Below are positions 27,156 through 39,558 of a stretch of DNA of 64,000 bases, one piece after another. The notes beneath the pieces are model-generated. The model saw nothing but the letters and a program-made list of their open reading frames with translations, made no database searches and was not told the DNA's origin. Position 1 is the stretch's first letter, and every line of letters begins with the position of its first letter. Origin of the DNA: Rhyacichthys aspro (taxonomy: Eukaryota > Chordata > Actinopteri > Gobiiformes > Rhyacichthyidae); contig CM072160.1 of assembly GCA_036850595.1 (NCBI GenBank), forward strand, positions 14,983,906 through 15,047,905. Direction: 5' to 3'. The position numbers and the translations under genes were made by a program.

Positions 27156-28383
27156 CTGGAGAAGGGAGCATAAAAAAAACAGTAAAAAGGTCAAAGTGAG
27201 TCAAAAAAACTATTAATGAACTATTAATGAGCTTGGTTTTTGGTTGGTTTTGAAGTTGTTTTCTATTAACAACAAATAACAATGACAAATAAATCAGTTT
27301 TTGGTTTTTAATTTTGATCTATTAACTTCTTTATTGCACAATTAACTGAAGCAAATGACTAAAATTGTCTCTTCTGGTGCTTCATTGAGATAGTGCTGCA
27401 AATTTATAATAGTTAAGACCTTCTGGAATCCACTTTTTGTGAAATAAAGTATGTTGTGGGGAGAGATAGATGGTAGAAAAAAATCAGTAGTTTTGTTTCA
27501 ATGGGTCGGATCAATACATGTATGTTTAGATTGCCAATAGGGGTACAAAAAGTCTCAAAAAACACCATAGTACTTAAGTAATCAAACTGCTGCAGCGTTC
27601 TTAATACAAAGTTCAAAAAGCTTTAGGCTGTATATCCCTAGCCTTTCTCACCACTCCACACCAGGATTTACTACTACTTTCTTTATTATAATTATGGCAA
27701 TAACACCAGGGGTTACCTGTGTCAAACTGTGTCGTTCTGAACCAATCAATCAACTATTACAGTGGTGTCCTGGTGAAGTGTGATGTTTAATGGGCCCTTT
27801 AAAGAGTGCTCTTGAGAATGTTTTAGTTAATGCAATATAATAATAAATACTAGTCCAAAAAATTACTCCAAACTATTACCTATTATTGACCTTACCCAAA
27901 TCATTTTTTGTGTATATAAAGCTTAAACACACAATACTCAAAACAGCTCAAAACAGAAATACAGAAAGCCAGTGTTATTCAGAAATGACTTTTTGCATTC
28001 TGTCAACATTTTTTCTCAGAACTACAACATTGCCTGAAGCCACTGAGCTGACATTTTTCAAGTATACTTTTAAGCTAAAACAAGATGGCTTTTGACCTCA
28101 TGTCTATCCAACCCAGCTTCCAGAGGATTAAACTATACTATAAGCTATTTGTCTCAATATATACAGTTATTGCATGTCATACTTTGAGCATTTATCCACT
28201 ACATACTTCATTTCATACATTAATAATTTGTTTCACTGCATTTAGAAAGACTCAGCAGGTAAAACACACTGCAGATTTGTCATACATGTCATTTACTATC
28301 CCCATCTATGACCTGTTATTGGCGACCTGCCTTCAGTCAGACAAGGAATGATGCACTCACGGTTTAGTATTCAGCTCACTCAC
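27156..28383 (-). other. gria4: Extra intron in the pore exon, at the end of M1 (1,228 bp)
   Basis: Phase-0 GT-AG intron between Leu481 and Val482. It begins gtgagtgag and the downstream exon begins GTGAGTCGC. No recognised repeat or gene lies inside; one CAGTGGTGTC word near 27760 is not enough to call an element. Confidence 0.95.
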
Positions 28384-28599
28384 CAAAAACAGCACCACGC
28401 TGACTCCGATGTAGGCGAACACTATGCACATCCAGATCTCGTAAGCCAGCGGGTCCAGGAAAGAGAAGACTCCCGGCTTAGACTTCTGCGGTTTCTTTAT
28501 CATAATGGAGATTCCCAGTGACATGAAAGGCTTGGAGAAGTCAATCACCTCCTCTCTGACCAAGGTGATGGTCAACGGGGCCACAGCTATCTCCGCTTT
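28384..28599 (-). CDS. gria4: gria4 exon, end of S1 and transmembrane helix M1 (first part of a split canonical pore exon, 216 bp)
   Basis: Encodes residues 410-481, starting K-A-E-I-A-V-A-P-L-T-I-T and ending G-V-S-V-V-L-F-L. Pro417, Thr419 and Arg424 (P-L-T-I-T-L-V-R) are the family residues that hold the glutamate amino and carboxyl groups. F-S-K-P-F-M-S-L-G-I leads into M1 (about 461-481). In mammals this and the next 161 bp are one exon of about 371 bp. Here an intron cuts in phase 0 after Leu481, at the cytoplasmic end of M1. The acceptor is ggcag and the donor gtgagt. Confidence 0.97.
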
Positions 28600-30171
28600 C
28601 TGCCATAAACAGAAACACATCGCAGGTGGAATCAAGTGTGATCAACTGCAGCTTCGGTTGGAGTAAGAAGTTGAAGGATAATTGAACCATGAGGGGCAGG
28701 AATGGCGGAGGAGCACAGTAAAGGATGAGTGGAGTTTGGAATCAAAAAAATAAAGAGAAAGAAGGAGAAGATAAGAAAATGTGGGTAAGAGAAGAAACTT
28801 GAAAGAAACAGATGAGAGGAAGGGAAGCCCAGTGGAATAACAGAGGAGTTATTCATATGTGGGCATGAAAGTGACACTGCTGGAATATAAACTAGTTAGC
28901 AAGGTCCCGAAGACACTCAAAAAACCCATTCATCCACCAGACTAGGAGTTCCTGTATCAGTGCATGTGTCTACACAGTATCTAGACTCCACAGCTCCTGC
29001 GTCTCAAATCATCGGTCTCTAGCTACAAAGAGCGAAGAAAAATGAAGTTATGATAACAGACAAAACAGCATTACAGACAAAAATGAAAAGGACAATGAGA
29101 GTAGAATGTGTGCGGCGTAGTCATGTGAAAGGACTGTGAATGTTTGGAACAAATCAAACTTGATTAAGTCAATGCTGCGGTTCTGCTATGTCACCTTCCA
29201 CTCTATGGATCCCGGCCGGGCGCCTAATTAATTCTGTCGCCGTTCCGCAGAAGCGTCTCCACTTTCACTCTTCCGCAAAGTGACGACTGACATCGTCTCC
29301 GGCATGTTGATAAAGTTTGCAAGCCGAGACAGCCGTGTCAAACTTCAGGCCGCTTACACAGGCATCAGGCGTAATTAGCCGGGGTTCTCCATGTTCTCCA
29401 AAACAAGTGAAGCACTAAAGATATGCTGTTTGTGGAGTGAAGTGTTCTGAAGGTTGTGTTTTCTACATGGAATCAACGAGAAAGTCAGGTATATGGTGCC
29501 CAAGGTAATGATGTGGCAAAAAGTAGAGATTATGCATGGATTTAGTGCGTTGTGTCAGTCAATGCCAATCACTGCCTTGAAATTGAAGAGTGAAAGTGAA
29601 GAATGTTAACCTAGTACCTCAATTTTCATATTTGGTTCTTTATAATGTAACATAATTGTGCTATAAGGCAGGGGTGTTACACTTATTTTAGTACAGGGTC
29701 TGATTTGATCTAAAGTGGGCCGGACTGGTAAAATAATAGCATTATAACCTATAAATAAAGACAACTTCAATTTCTTCCCTTTGTTTTAGTGCAAAGAAGT
29801 ACAATTATAATGTAAGTGCTCTCATTAATTGCAACTGAAAAAGGCAAATGTTGGCATTAGCCTTTAGCATATACACAAGCCACAAGGGGGTATTCTGACA
29901 ACAAAAGAGTAACTGCATTGCTGCCATCTTCGGTTCAGTTCTGGTTCTCAGTGTTATGTTCTTCTTTTACAGTGCACAAATTAGGAATAGTTATTTTAAT
30001 TTGATGTAATTTTCTCACTTTCCAAATTCATTCCACGTGCCGGATTGTAGCCTCTGGCCGGACCACATGTTTGACACCTGTGCCATAAGGTAAATCTAAA
30101 TGAAGGCTGACATGTTTGATGAAATTTTTAAAAAACGGCAAACACTTGACACTACTGTCCCCTAAACTTAC
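28600..30171 (-). other. gria4: Intron between S1 exon and M1 exon (1.6 kb)
   Basis: Holds the hAT MITE (29669-30082) right behind the S1 exon donor. The span 29190-29400 is GC-rich with CCTAATTAATT and GTAATTAG words and no repeat signature, a possible conserved non-coding element. The span 28640-28860 is purine-rich. Confidence 0.85.
29661..30090. mobile_element. hAT-family MITE with 8-bp target duplication
   Basis: The element proper is 29669-30082 (414 bp). Left end CAGGGGTGTTACAC and right end, reversed, CACAGGTGTCAAAC are the terminal repeats. It is flanked by CTATAAGG (29661-29668) and CCATAAGG (30083-30090), 7 of 8 identical. Interior words such as GTGGGCCGGACTGGTAAAAT and TGCCGGATTGTAGCC are those of an abundant non-autonomous hAT group. 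No transposase. Confidence 0.85.
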
Positions 30172-30378
30172 CCCATAAACGAGCTCCCCGACCATCCCGT
30201 TCCAAATCTTGGTCTCTGGATCTCTGGCTCCGTACTTCCCATCCGGAACAATGGAGATCTTGTATTTGATTCCGATGTGTTTGGCGATCTCTGAGGCCAG
30301 GTCCACGCAGTATCCCTCGTACTGGTCGTTTCCCTCGTAGAGCTCCCAGTTCTTCTTGAGCATCACGTACGGACCCTC
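30172..30378 (-). CDS. gria4: gria4 exon, ligand-binding lobe S1 (207 bp)
   Basis: Encodes residues 341-409, starting E-G-P-Y-V-M-L-K-K-N and ending M-V-G-E-L-V-Y-G. It includes Y-E-G-Y-C-V-D-L-A-S-E-I-A-K-H and D-G-K-Y-G-A-R-D. Tyr389 in G-K-Y is the family residue that stacks on bound glutamate. The acceptor is tgtag and the donor gtaagt (strong). The length equals the canonical 207-bp exon. A hAT-like MITE sits about 90 bp downstream of its donor. Confidence 0.98.
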
Positions 30379-30653
30379 CTACAGAGGCAGCATAGAGGAC
30401 AAAGACACAGCTGTTTGGAAGAACATGACAGCGGCAATTAATAGAAAAAAAAATCTGTTAAAATTAATATACACTGTTTCCAAACTTTGTCTTTTTAATC
30501 AACTGTGAATAATGCCAATGTGATAAATGAATAGAGCTTTGTGAACATATTCAAATGTACTGAGGAAACTGATGGGACAGAATAAACAACATTGGATGTC
30601 CTGATACAACTTTTTCCAAATGGAGCATAAGTACTTTAGAAATACAGATATAC

Positions 30654-30987
30654 TTAAAGGCACAATATGCAGGATTTGTAAACACTTTCACGTCCCATTT
30701 TCCATCCTCTTTTCTTTTTCTTTTAGTGCTCATTAATGTCTAAAAGTGAAATAAAGGTTTACTCTGACGTAAGCAACTTGACATATCTTTCGTTCCGATT
30801 CTTCAGTGAGCTGTGATTGGCTGAAAGCTGCACACACCACAATGTCCCACCAATATAAACAAAAGAGAAAAAAATGGGGAAATACAGACATAGGACAGTT
30901 GGTTTACATATACATATAGAGATTTCCATCATGTGAGGATTCATTTAACTTAAATTTAACTTTAAATCCTGCATACGTTACCTTTAA
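30654..30987. mobile_element. TTAA-flanked MITE
   Basis: Begins TTAAAGGCACAATATGCAGG and ends, reversed, TTAAAGGTAACGTATGCAGG, so imperfect terminal inverted repeats of at least 25 bp with TTAA at both ends, as in piggyBac-type insertions. 334 bp, non-coding. A TWA-targeting Harbinger origin is the alternative. Confidence 0.7.
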
Positions 30988-33604
30988 TATTTATGAACAT
31001 ACACAGATTTCAAAGCTAAGTTTTCAGTGATTTGTTTCCAAAAAGTTGTCTTTAAAATAAAATCAATTAGTTTGCTTTACATTTACAGTATAGTAGGTAT
31101 AAATAGAGTTGTATAGAGTGGGACAATTTCTTAGGAGAACTGAGTGCATGTATTGTTATATGGACAAAAAACCTTGTTCTTATTCAAATACATCTTGTTG
31201 ACAGCTTTATAAAACGACACATATCCATAAGTGGTCCGTCATTGGAAAACAGAACCCACACATTTGGTAAAACAAGGAAATATGGCCGACATTTGAAAGC
31301 CCGTCTGAGGTGAATGTTTTGGATTTCCAGGGCTTTGTTTTATGCCTTTGTCTGGCTCCACTGGGACCTGCACCTGACTCACTCCAGCAGTAAGGCTAAG
31401 GCTGACAGAAAGAAAACATGCAGCGAAAAAGAGCAAAAAAAAAAGAAAAAAGAAAAGAATATACAGTGGGATGAAAACTGCTGCTTTTACGTGGCACTAA
31501 TGGCTGAATCAGTTTTGTTTTTGGGCTGTTAACACAAATGAAAGAGATGATGTGGATCGTGGACAGAGACGGAGCGTATACGAGCAAACATCAGGACTAA
31601 CGCGTTAAAACATGGAGCACACTGTCGCGGGAAAGCACGAGCGCACATTTCCACATGGGTAAAGACACCAAAGGCAGATGTTTGAGTGACAGCGCATCCA
31701 TCATGAGCGCTGACTTGTGTTATTGTGCCCGAGGCGGCTCACCCTGTAATCCAACTGAAACGAGCCCATTAAAACGCTATCAAACCATTTTTAATCAAAG
31801 ACTGATCTGGGTCTAATTAATCAAACCAGGCCTCCAGATCATGCCATTCTCCCACAATGGGAAACCGTTTAGGCAGATCATGAGACACAATGAAAAATCA
31901 CATTTCCTTTTTACACTGAATTCATCATTTAGATTGAAAACAGTTTAATTAAAGAGAGGTTTGACTGACAAATTCCAAATGATAACAATAAATAGTTACA
32001 GTACGTTACGTTGTGTGCAAGTCTAGATAAAAATATGTTTTGCTACATAACTCTGCAGCTGTAAACACTGATTTTTTCAGATGTCATAATCTTTCACTGT
32101 AGCCTGGTCAGCCATTCTATTTGTTTTCGGTTCTATACTAAAAACTACTCTGGATTTTGTGTGACATATAAAGGGTGACAACCACATTAGTATGAACAAA
32201 ACACATCCAAAATGAGCTCCTGGGTGACTCATTTTAGATAAACAATTATGATCGCTCTGATAGGATTCATTCTAAGTGGATGTGACTTGAAGAGAAAGGA
32301 TTACATTTACTTTTCAATGGCAAAGTGAATAGAAATGGCTGGCCAGACTACTTTCATTGGCATTCAAAAAGAAAAGAAAAGCAAAGACATGAAAACAATG
32401 ACATTTGTTTCAGAACTCATCATCAAGCATCAGAGAAACATTTGCCCCGAAATAACACACTTACACCCACCACTCCCGTACAACACATAACACTTAAACG
32501 ACATTGTCACCCGGTACAAGGAAAAGAAAGAATGGACCATTGTGTTGTCTGTCAGAAAACACAAAAAGCATTTCTGCTCAAATGTCATCATCGGAGACAT
32601 TAGCAGGTCCCCGGGCTCTCTCTGCTCTGACTCAGCATGAATCATAACGTTAATGAACAGCTCAAACACTTTTCAATTCCCTGTAATAGATCAACAGCCA
32701 TGAGGCCAGTGCTGCACTGACAGACAGTACCAATGAACATTGGGGCTGACGAGTATGATTGAGAAGATGTGTGTATCCCAGCAATGAACATGCTTTAATG
32801 CAAAATGAAACTAAAGCCGATTGTGACAAGCCTTTTATACTGCAAAATGACAAATAACTATAATAATAATAGCTTAATTAGTGCACAGGGGGATGTTATT
32901 TGCTGATGTAGTGGAGGGCTAATAAAAACAAAGTATACAAACAAAGCATAAAGCATAAATTTCACTAATGCTACTTTCTTTTTCAAAAAAACTTATCAGA
33001 ATACTAGACAAACTTGTTTTAATTGTATCCTGGTGGAATAATAGTGTGAAGATTCAGTACAACATTACAACAAGATGGTGGCACTCAATAGCATTGTTTT
33101 AATTTTTTTTTTTACTGTTGTAATCCAGAAGATCATTCTTTTTTTTCCAAACCATTTGTGGATATGTTTATTTGACGTATGATAAATGCATGTATACAGT
33201 ATTAACTGATTGAAAAAGAAATGATGACGTTCATTAAAAAAGGTTTTATATATTCATTATTAAGCCATTCAAGCTGTTCTTGTGTATATGACACCTCTGA
33301 CATGATACATTCTGACCAATGGGCTGGCAGACAATGCGATGACATATATAATGATTGTGATTTTTATAATGATTACATTGTTTTTCAGTCATTTAGAAAA
33401 TATTTTACAAATAATGGTTTGAAAAATGAAATGAAATTCTGCAAGTTGTTGGTGCCCTGGTAACCATGTTAGAGTAACTGCAGTGTTGCAAATACAAACT
33501 TGGGACTATGATGTCTCAGTGTGTATTTTATATATGCAAATCACATGCAGAGTTGCAATGATTTGGTGAGAGATGTGTTTTCACAAAATAGAGTCTAGTC
33601 ACTT

Positions 33605-33860
33605 AAGTCGGGCATGCACTGTGCAATTTTTGTGCCGAATTTAACCTGATTTCTTGATTTCTGAATTTCAGGTTTGTCCGCATCTTTGTTGTGCTGTGTA
33701 TGTGTGTGTGTGTGGGAGGGTTATAAGAGGCAATTAAGCCCTCCCGACGAGCTCCTGACCGGCAATCAGAAATTTTGGTCACAGCAAACAATCAGGTTGT
33801 ACAGAGTGAGCACATAAATCGTGAGCTTTCTGATTTACTCGTACAGTGTGAGTTGGGGTT
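33605..33860. repeat. Possible dispersed element
   Basis: GCATGCACTGTGCAATTTTT at one side and TTACTCGTACAGTGTGAG at the other flank TTTCTGAATTTCAGGTTTGT and a short GT run. It resembles a recurrent fish MITE I remember, but ends and target duplication are not resolved. Confidence 0.35.
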
Positions 33861-35320
33861 CTATTGGAAACTCTGTAAAATTACACCATATATGCCCAGC
33901 TTGAGAGTAACAACATGGAAGATCTGAGCCAGGAGAGGTGTTATCCTGTCTTTTTCATAACAGACAACCACCAAAACAACTTTATAGCTCCAGGTTCATA
34001 AAACAGACCTTTTTTTCTCTTGCATTTGAGGAAAGCTGTATTATCGCCTTATAACCTATTGTAATAACAATGATCTTTGAAAAACAAGCCCTTAATACAT
34101 CATCTAGACTTTATTATCAAGAGTTTAATAATGAGAATGTTCACCCCGCACTGGCCAGCTTTGACTTGGATCTGCTCACATGCCATTGGCTGTTGTTTTA
34201 CTTGGATTTTAAACACTGAATCCATGCTCACCAAAAATATCCTACTGGGAAATTGTATATTCCATTGTTAGTTATATGCTGGGAATAAAGCTTAAATTGT
34301 AAGGCCATTTTTCCTGCATGGTTAAAATGTCACACAGTATAACATTGTGGTCTATTGGAAAAAAAAAATCAGAATTGGATGTTTTAGTTGCCATTTACAA
34401 TGAGCACAAAGGTTTTTATACAGATTTTGTATAAAAAGTGCTGTTCTTATAATACTTTAATGTTTGGGGCTTAACTTATGAGTCATTGCTCCTATCTGCT
34501 CCTCCAGATCCAGACTCTTAACATGAATAGTTACCTCACACAACCTCCCTTCAAGCAATCCTCCAATAAAAGCATAAAAGGCACGCCGATTATTTACATG
34601 CGCTTCTTAAATTGGACGGGATTCAAAGAGGTTGACTCGTCAGTCGTTCATCTTTGTAAAACATCACCTTAAAATCACCCGCGTTTCTCAACAGCAGCCA
34701 TTTACTTCAAAAGAAAGCCTTCTCACCTGTCTCTTCCATCGAATTCACCGCGAGCTTATGATGTTAGAAGGTCATGATGTTTGAAACGGGCTGGCTAATT
34801 AACCGGATACACTGGCAAACGTGGCAGAGGGAGTCCCGCCAACAGTGGCATGGTTTACCCGAAAGCTTCCTTAAGGTTCCTTATCAGTTTGCTCCAGACT
34901 CTTTTGTCTCTGCGTGAAAGTAGTGACGCCAAAACCTCATGCAAGCACGTTTTTTTATGTTGAATGGTGGGAAGAAAGTGTCCTCTTTGGATGTTGTTTA
35001 AGGGGGCTTTGTGAGTCATCCCGGGACATGGCAAAACCAGGAGAAAGAAAAGAAGTATAAAGGGAGTGAAGATTAGGAAGGTGATAGACAAATAAAGGCA
35101 GGACACGGGGGAGAGAGTTCAGAATACCAACAGAGGGGTGAAAGAGAGAAACGGGATGAAAATAAATGGATATGACAAAGCAAAAATGAGAAAAAGAACG
35201 AGGGAGGAAGAGGGGATGAGCTAAAAGACGGGCATAAAGAGTGAGGCGAAAGAGGCAGAGCAGCTTTGTAGAGGCAAATGGTTGGGGCTGATAAGACATA
35301 AAACACTTCCCACCGGAGCC

Positions 35321-35339
35321 AAAAAAAAAAAAAAAAAAA
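35321..35339 (+). repeat. Poly-A run
   Basis: Uninterrupted A run of about 19 bp; similar runs of 14-18 occur at 18287-18302, 37549-37565, 38189-38205 and 53993-54011. Confidence 0.9.
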
Positions 35340-36957
35340 GCAGGCCAGACAGGACTTAGCCAGTTAGCTTAAGCCGGTGAAAAAGGGGGAAAGGCACCCA
35401 ACTGGACGTTCACCTAAGTGTCCAATCATTCATCGAGTCTGGCGTCCGGAGACTCAATCAGCGCTGCGTTTCAAAAAGCCAGACTGTCACGTAACAAGTT
35501 AGCCAAGCGCCGAGACATTTAATCAGCCCGCGAGCCGCTCATTCAGACGGCCAGAGAGCAAAGCCAGGCAATCAGTTAGTCACAGCCTGTTTCAGTCAGT
35601 CACTTGCTCATTCGCTCTATTTATTAATTAATTACTACAATTACAAAGATAATCATCTATTCACCCACACTTTAGGGCCAGTGAGTCAGCAGGATTATAG
35701 CGTGCCTATGAGGCCACGAGGGGAGACGGTCATTCAGCCGCTCCAGCGCTGACCATCTGCTTCATAGACAGTGTCAGTTTGTCACCGCATCAACCTGCCA
35801 GTTTAACCCAGACTGTCAGCCATCTTGTCACAGGTCACTTGCGGTTACTCACAGGCCCGGGCAGCTAACAAGTCGCCTGTGAGCGTAAAGCAATCCTCCA
35901 AAACTGTGACCCTTCGAACTGATTCTATTTTTTGCCTCATCGTTGCAAATTATCGGATTGTTTTTCAGTGATACATCGACTAATCTGATGAAATGTTTTC
36001 CAAAATGGTTCATGTTAGGTTTCCCTGTGCCTCTCCTGACCTCTGATGTTTGAAACGGGCCAAAGCTAAAATTGAACTGTCGCCGAGAGTGCAATTATCA
36101 TGCTTTGTTTGTTGCACCTGAGCACTAAGGCAAATTAGGGAGCTGCCTTTTTGTGTGCACTACAGTAAAAAAAACGTATTTGAGGTCATATGAAATAAAA
36201 AGACATGGAATTTGCTGTATGTGTGTATGATAGTGTGCATGTATCAACCTTTTCTCTGCCTACAATAGACTCAAAGCTGACCATGAACATGAAACCTTGA
36301 CTGAACCAGATTTCCTAGTTGCCTGTGGTCTATGCGGGGGTTGTCTGCAAAGCACTTTCTTTTCTATCTAACAGCAACAAAACAAGGTTAGTGGCAAACT
36401 ATTAACAACTGCTTTTAAGGACACATATACACAATACAGTGTCCAGGTTTGCTTAGCATTCACAGAAGCATTTATCTGTGAAACAAACAACCAAAAAGAG
36501 GAGAGTTTTCTGAGGTGGTATATATGATATTATATGACAGCAAATAACGTGCCTTGTTGATTAACTCCAGAAAGGTTTATCATCAGAATATAATATTTGT
36601 CTGGGCCTGTAAATTGGCTGCAAACCTCTGCACTTCATTTGCATTGGCTTGATGCTAGAATATGCCAATCTGCTTCCAACTTGACCCTGCTTAGCTAGTG
36701 TAAGTAGCCTCGAAAAGTGTCAGTTGTTATTGTATTCTTTAAAAGCTGCGACTTCTTGGCAAATAAAACATAAGGCCTTTGATTGAACTTCTTGGAGGAC
36801 CGCATTAAACAGCCAAGACTGCCGCATGTGGCCCCTGGGCCGTATTTTGCTCCCCACTGCACTGGATGCAGCTGTGAGTAAACAGTGTGTGGATAAGGCT
36901 TCAGTCTGATTGGACACAGCATTAACTTTGTAATCAACAACAATAATGACAACATCA

Positions 36958-37315
36958 CTTTAAATCACATGTCAAACTCAAGGCCTGGGGGCCAAATGCG
37001 GCTATTTGCAATGTTTTATGTGGCCCTTCAATACATTTACAAGGTGATATTTTTGGCACCAGATTTTGATTGGATTTGAATGGGTTTTAGGTGGATTAGT
37101 TGCTACAAAGATAAATAAAACCTGTTCAAATTCAATTGAAACCTGTTCAAGTTGAATTTGATCCAACTAAAAGTAGTTTCCTTAAAAGGAGGCAATTAAT
37201 CCTAAAGAAAACTTTAATAAATGCTTCCAAATGTCCAAATTTTTGGCCCCTGAAAGGATTCTTATTAACTGTTGTGGCCCCTCACACCTTTGAGTTTCAC
37301 ACCACTGCTTAAAAT
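36958..37315. mobile_element. hAT-like MITE with 8-bp target duplication
   Basis: The element proper is 36966-37307 (342 bp). Left end CACATGTCAAACTCAAGGCC and right end, reversed, CAGTGGTGTGAAACTCAAAG are related terminal repeats. The flanks are CTTTAAAT (36958-36965) and CTTAAAAT (37308-37315), 7 of 8 identical. The interior has GATTTGAATGGGTTTTAGGT, the unit that is expanded in the 14340-14866 copy. Confidence 0.8.
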
Positions 37316-39558
37316 GCTTGTTTTGTTGTATTTTCTTGTGCCATGCGCTTGCATCAACACTAACAAGGTGTGTGGATTTTCACCTAAGTTTGCTTTGTTT
37401 TATTGCAATAGACGGCACTCTTTCCACTTCAAGTCATGATTTTAACATCGCACCTTGTCATGCTCTTCTTGATGCACTTCACATATGTCCATTTGAACTG
37501 CACTAACAGAGCAACCATAAAAGAGCACCGAACATGATTTATAACAATGAAAAAAAAAAAAAAAACAGTGTTGAATGAAAACACAAATTGACATCCCATC
37601 CCAACATCATAATTTTGGTAGTGCCTTAGGTGTAACAAAAAAAAACAACCTGCTGACTCAGCATGATTCAGCAAATTTGCAGAATGACAAAATGTAAAGT
37701 TGAACATAGAAGCAGTGGATATTATTGGATGACACCAGGGAATCCATAGATGCTTATTTACTTGTCTTCCTTGTTTTTCTTGAACCAAGAATGTGAGTCC
37801 AATAAGACTGAAGCTACAGGGTCCATTGCACAGCTCATATTCAAACGTATAGCTTTTACCACGTTGCAGACAGGACCATTTAAGCAAAGCAATGATGCAA
37901 AAAACAAAACAAAACAAAAACCCTCCTCATCGTGACAAAGAGACTGAGTTTTAGAGACAACCGTCTATCAGTCAGTCCTGTGTCTTTCCCGAGGGTCTGC
38001 CACAGAGCAGAGGCCAGTGTGTTTTGCAGTCTGTTCCTATGTCTGCAGTCTTCAGTGTCGCAGCAGAGGCTTCCTCATCATCAGAGGCTGTAAAGAGGAG
38101 GAGGTGGCTGAGCTAACATTAGCCAAGGTCTGCTGAGGTCACCATCCACAGAAAAATATGCAGGGGAGGAGTGTCATGGGGGTAAAATGAAAAAAAAAAA
38201 AAAAAGAGTTAGGATGGGAGGATGAAGTGATGTGTGGAGATAAAGGAAAGGTGAGACAAAGAAGGAGAGGGGAAAAAGTTGTGGTAGTAATGATAACTGA
38301 CAAAAGAAGGATTGGAAGCAGCAAACTTTGAGAATACACATAAAATTAAGCCGAACTCTGCATTGTTTACACACAAAATGAAGAGAATTAGAGCCACAAC
38401 TCAGATACACAATATATTTATGACCATATTGTAAAGCAGCATAATATGAATAAGAATGAACCACAGGGAAATCACAAAAGCATTCATACATATTCTATTG
38501 GTGTTAATTGTGTTTGCATGACTTACACCTGACAGTAGAAGAAGAGTACATACAGTATATCACCATTAGTTAGTATGAGGTGGGCTGTCACATATGGTGC
38601 ATTTTTAGGACTCAATATCACCACTGGACACTACTCTAGACTTCCACCAAGTCCATTATAATTCGAGGTACTCACGTCAGTAACTTCTGATATTTTGGGC
38701 GTACTTATGCTGCACTGAACAATGTGGCTGGGAACAGCAATTCCAACTTGCTCAAGCCTAAGCATCCGGGCTTATTTTATCTGGCGGCTGAAATGAGACT
38801 TTTGAGTTGCTTTCACTTGCATCATTTTGCCTGCTCAATTGAATTAGACTGATTGCATTTACAGGAAGGGGATAGCTACAATAAAAAGACTGCAGATGGG
38901 TGAAGTGAAATCAAATGTAAGCACAGGATGTGCCCAAATCCACCGATTAGCCCTCCTTTCTCCTTGTTTGTAGAGGAAAGTGGAATAATTAGAGCGGCTG
39001 CGGACTGGTGTCTATGTAGAAGCCATTAGACGAGTCTGGACCGAGGTCACTTTCAAATAGGGATGTGAGGTCAGTTTTAGATTTGCCTGCTAATGAGACA
39101 TCAGTGTAATCTTCCAGCTGGACAAGTGCCACTCCCTGCTGGCCATCCTCTAAGTGCTCTCCTCAAGTCGTCCAGCTCATTCCGTTTTTTATTCGGGCTT
39201 GTAAAACTCAGGAAATAAGAAATACACCAAATAAAGTGCTTTTTGTATCTGCTTCCCTAGAGTAAAGTTATGTGCATTTTATTTCACCAGGAAAACTCGC
39301 CTATTATATGGATGCTACTTTGCAAAACAGGTTTTATTATCCATACTGTTCTTTAAACTTAGATTTGCAACAGTAAACCTAGATATCACTGACTTTAATT
39401 GACCTGAAACACACATCTTTATTTAATAAACATACTACAGAAAGCTTCAGCAACCTCATACAATTACACAGCAAGATTTTGTGGTGTATTGGGGAAACTG
39501 TATGACACTCTACACATTGCTATTCAGAGGAAATTGGAAGAGTGAAAGGGTACATTAC

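Larger units (their letters stand above)
30379..39558 (-). other. gria4: Intron between amino-terminal domain and S1 exon (9.2 kb)
   Basis: Holds a TTAA-flanked MITE (30654-30987), a possible MITE (33605-33860), a hAT MITE (36958-37315) and A-runs at 35321-35339, 37549-37565 and 38189-38205. The stretches 31600-31900 and 35400-35900 are single-copy-looking and GC-richer. The spans 32000-33500 and 38200-39550 hold nothing I recognise. Confidence 0.85.

Noticed and set aside
26841..27173. Plus-strand open frame of 110 codons over the pore exon
   Set aside because: Antisense shadow of the gria4 pore-loop exon.
34771..34787. 17-bp word TGATGTTTGAAACGGGC repeated at about 36045-36061
   Set aside because: Identity does not extend on either side; could be chance or a tiny relic, too little to call a duplication.
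37429..37917. Longest open frame outside the exons (162 codons, minus)
   Set aside because: Hydrophobic, low-complexity translation including a poly-Phe run read from a poly-A tract. No recognisable domain, not flanked by sensible splice sites and not similar to any family I know.
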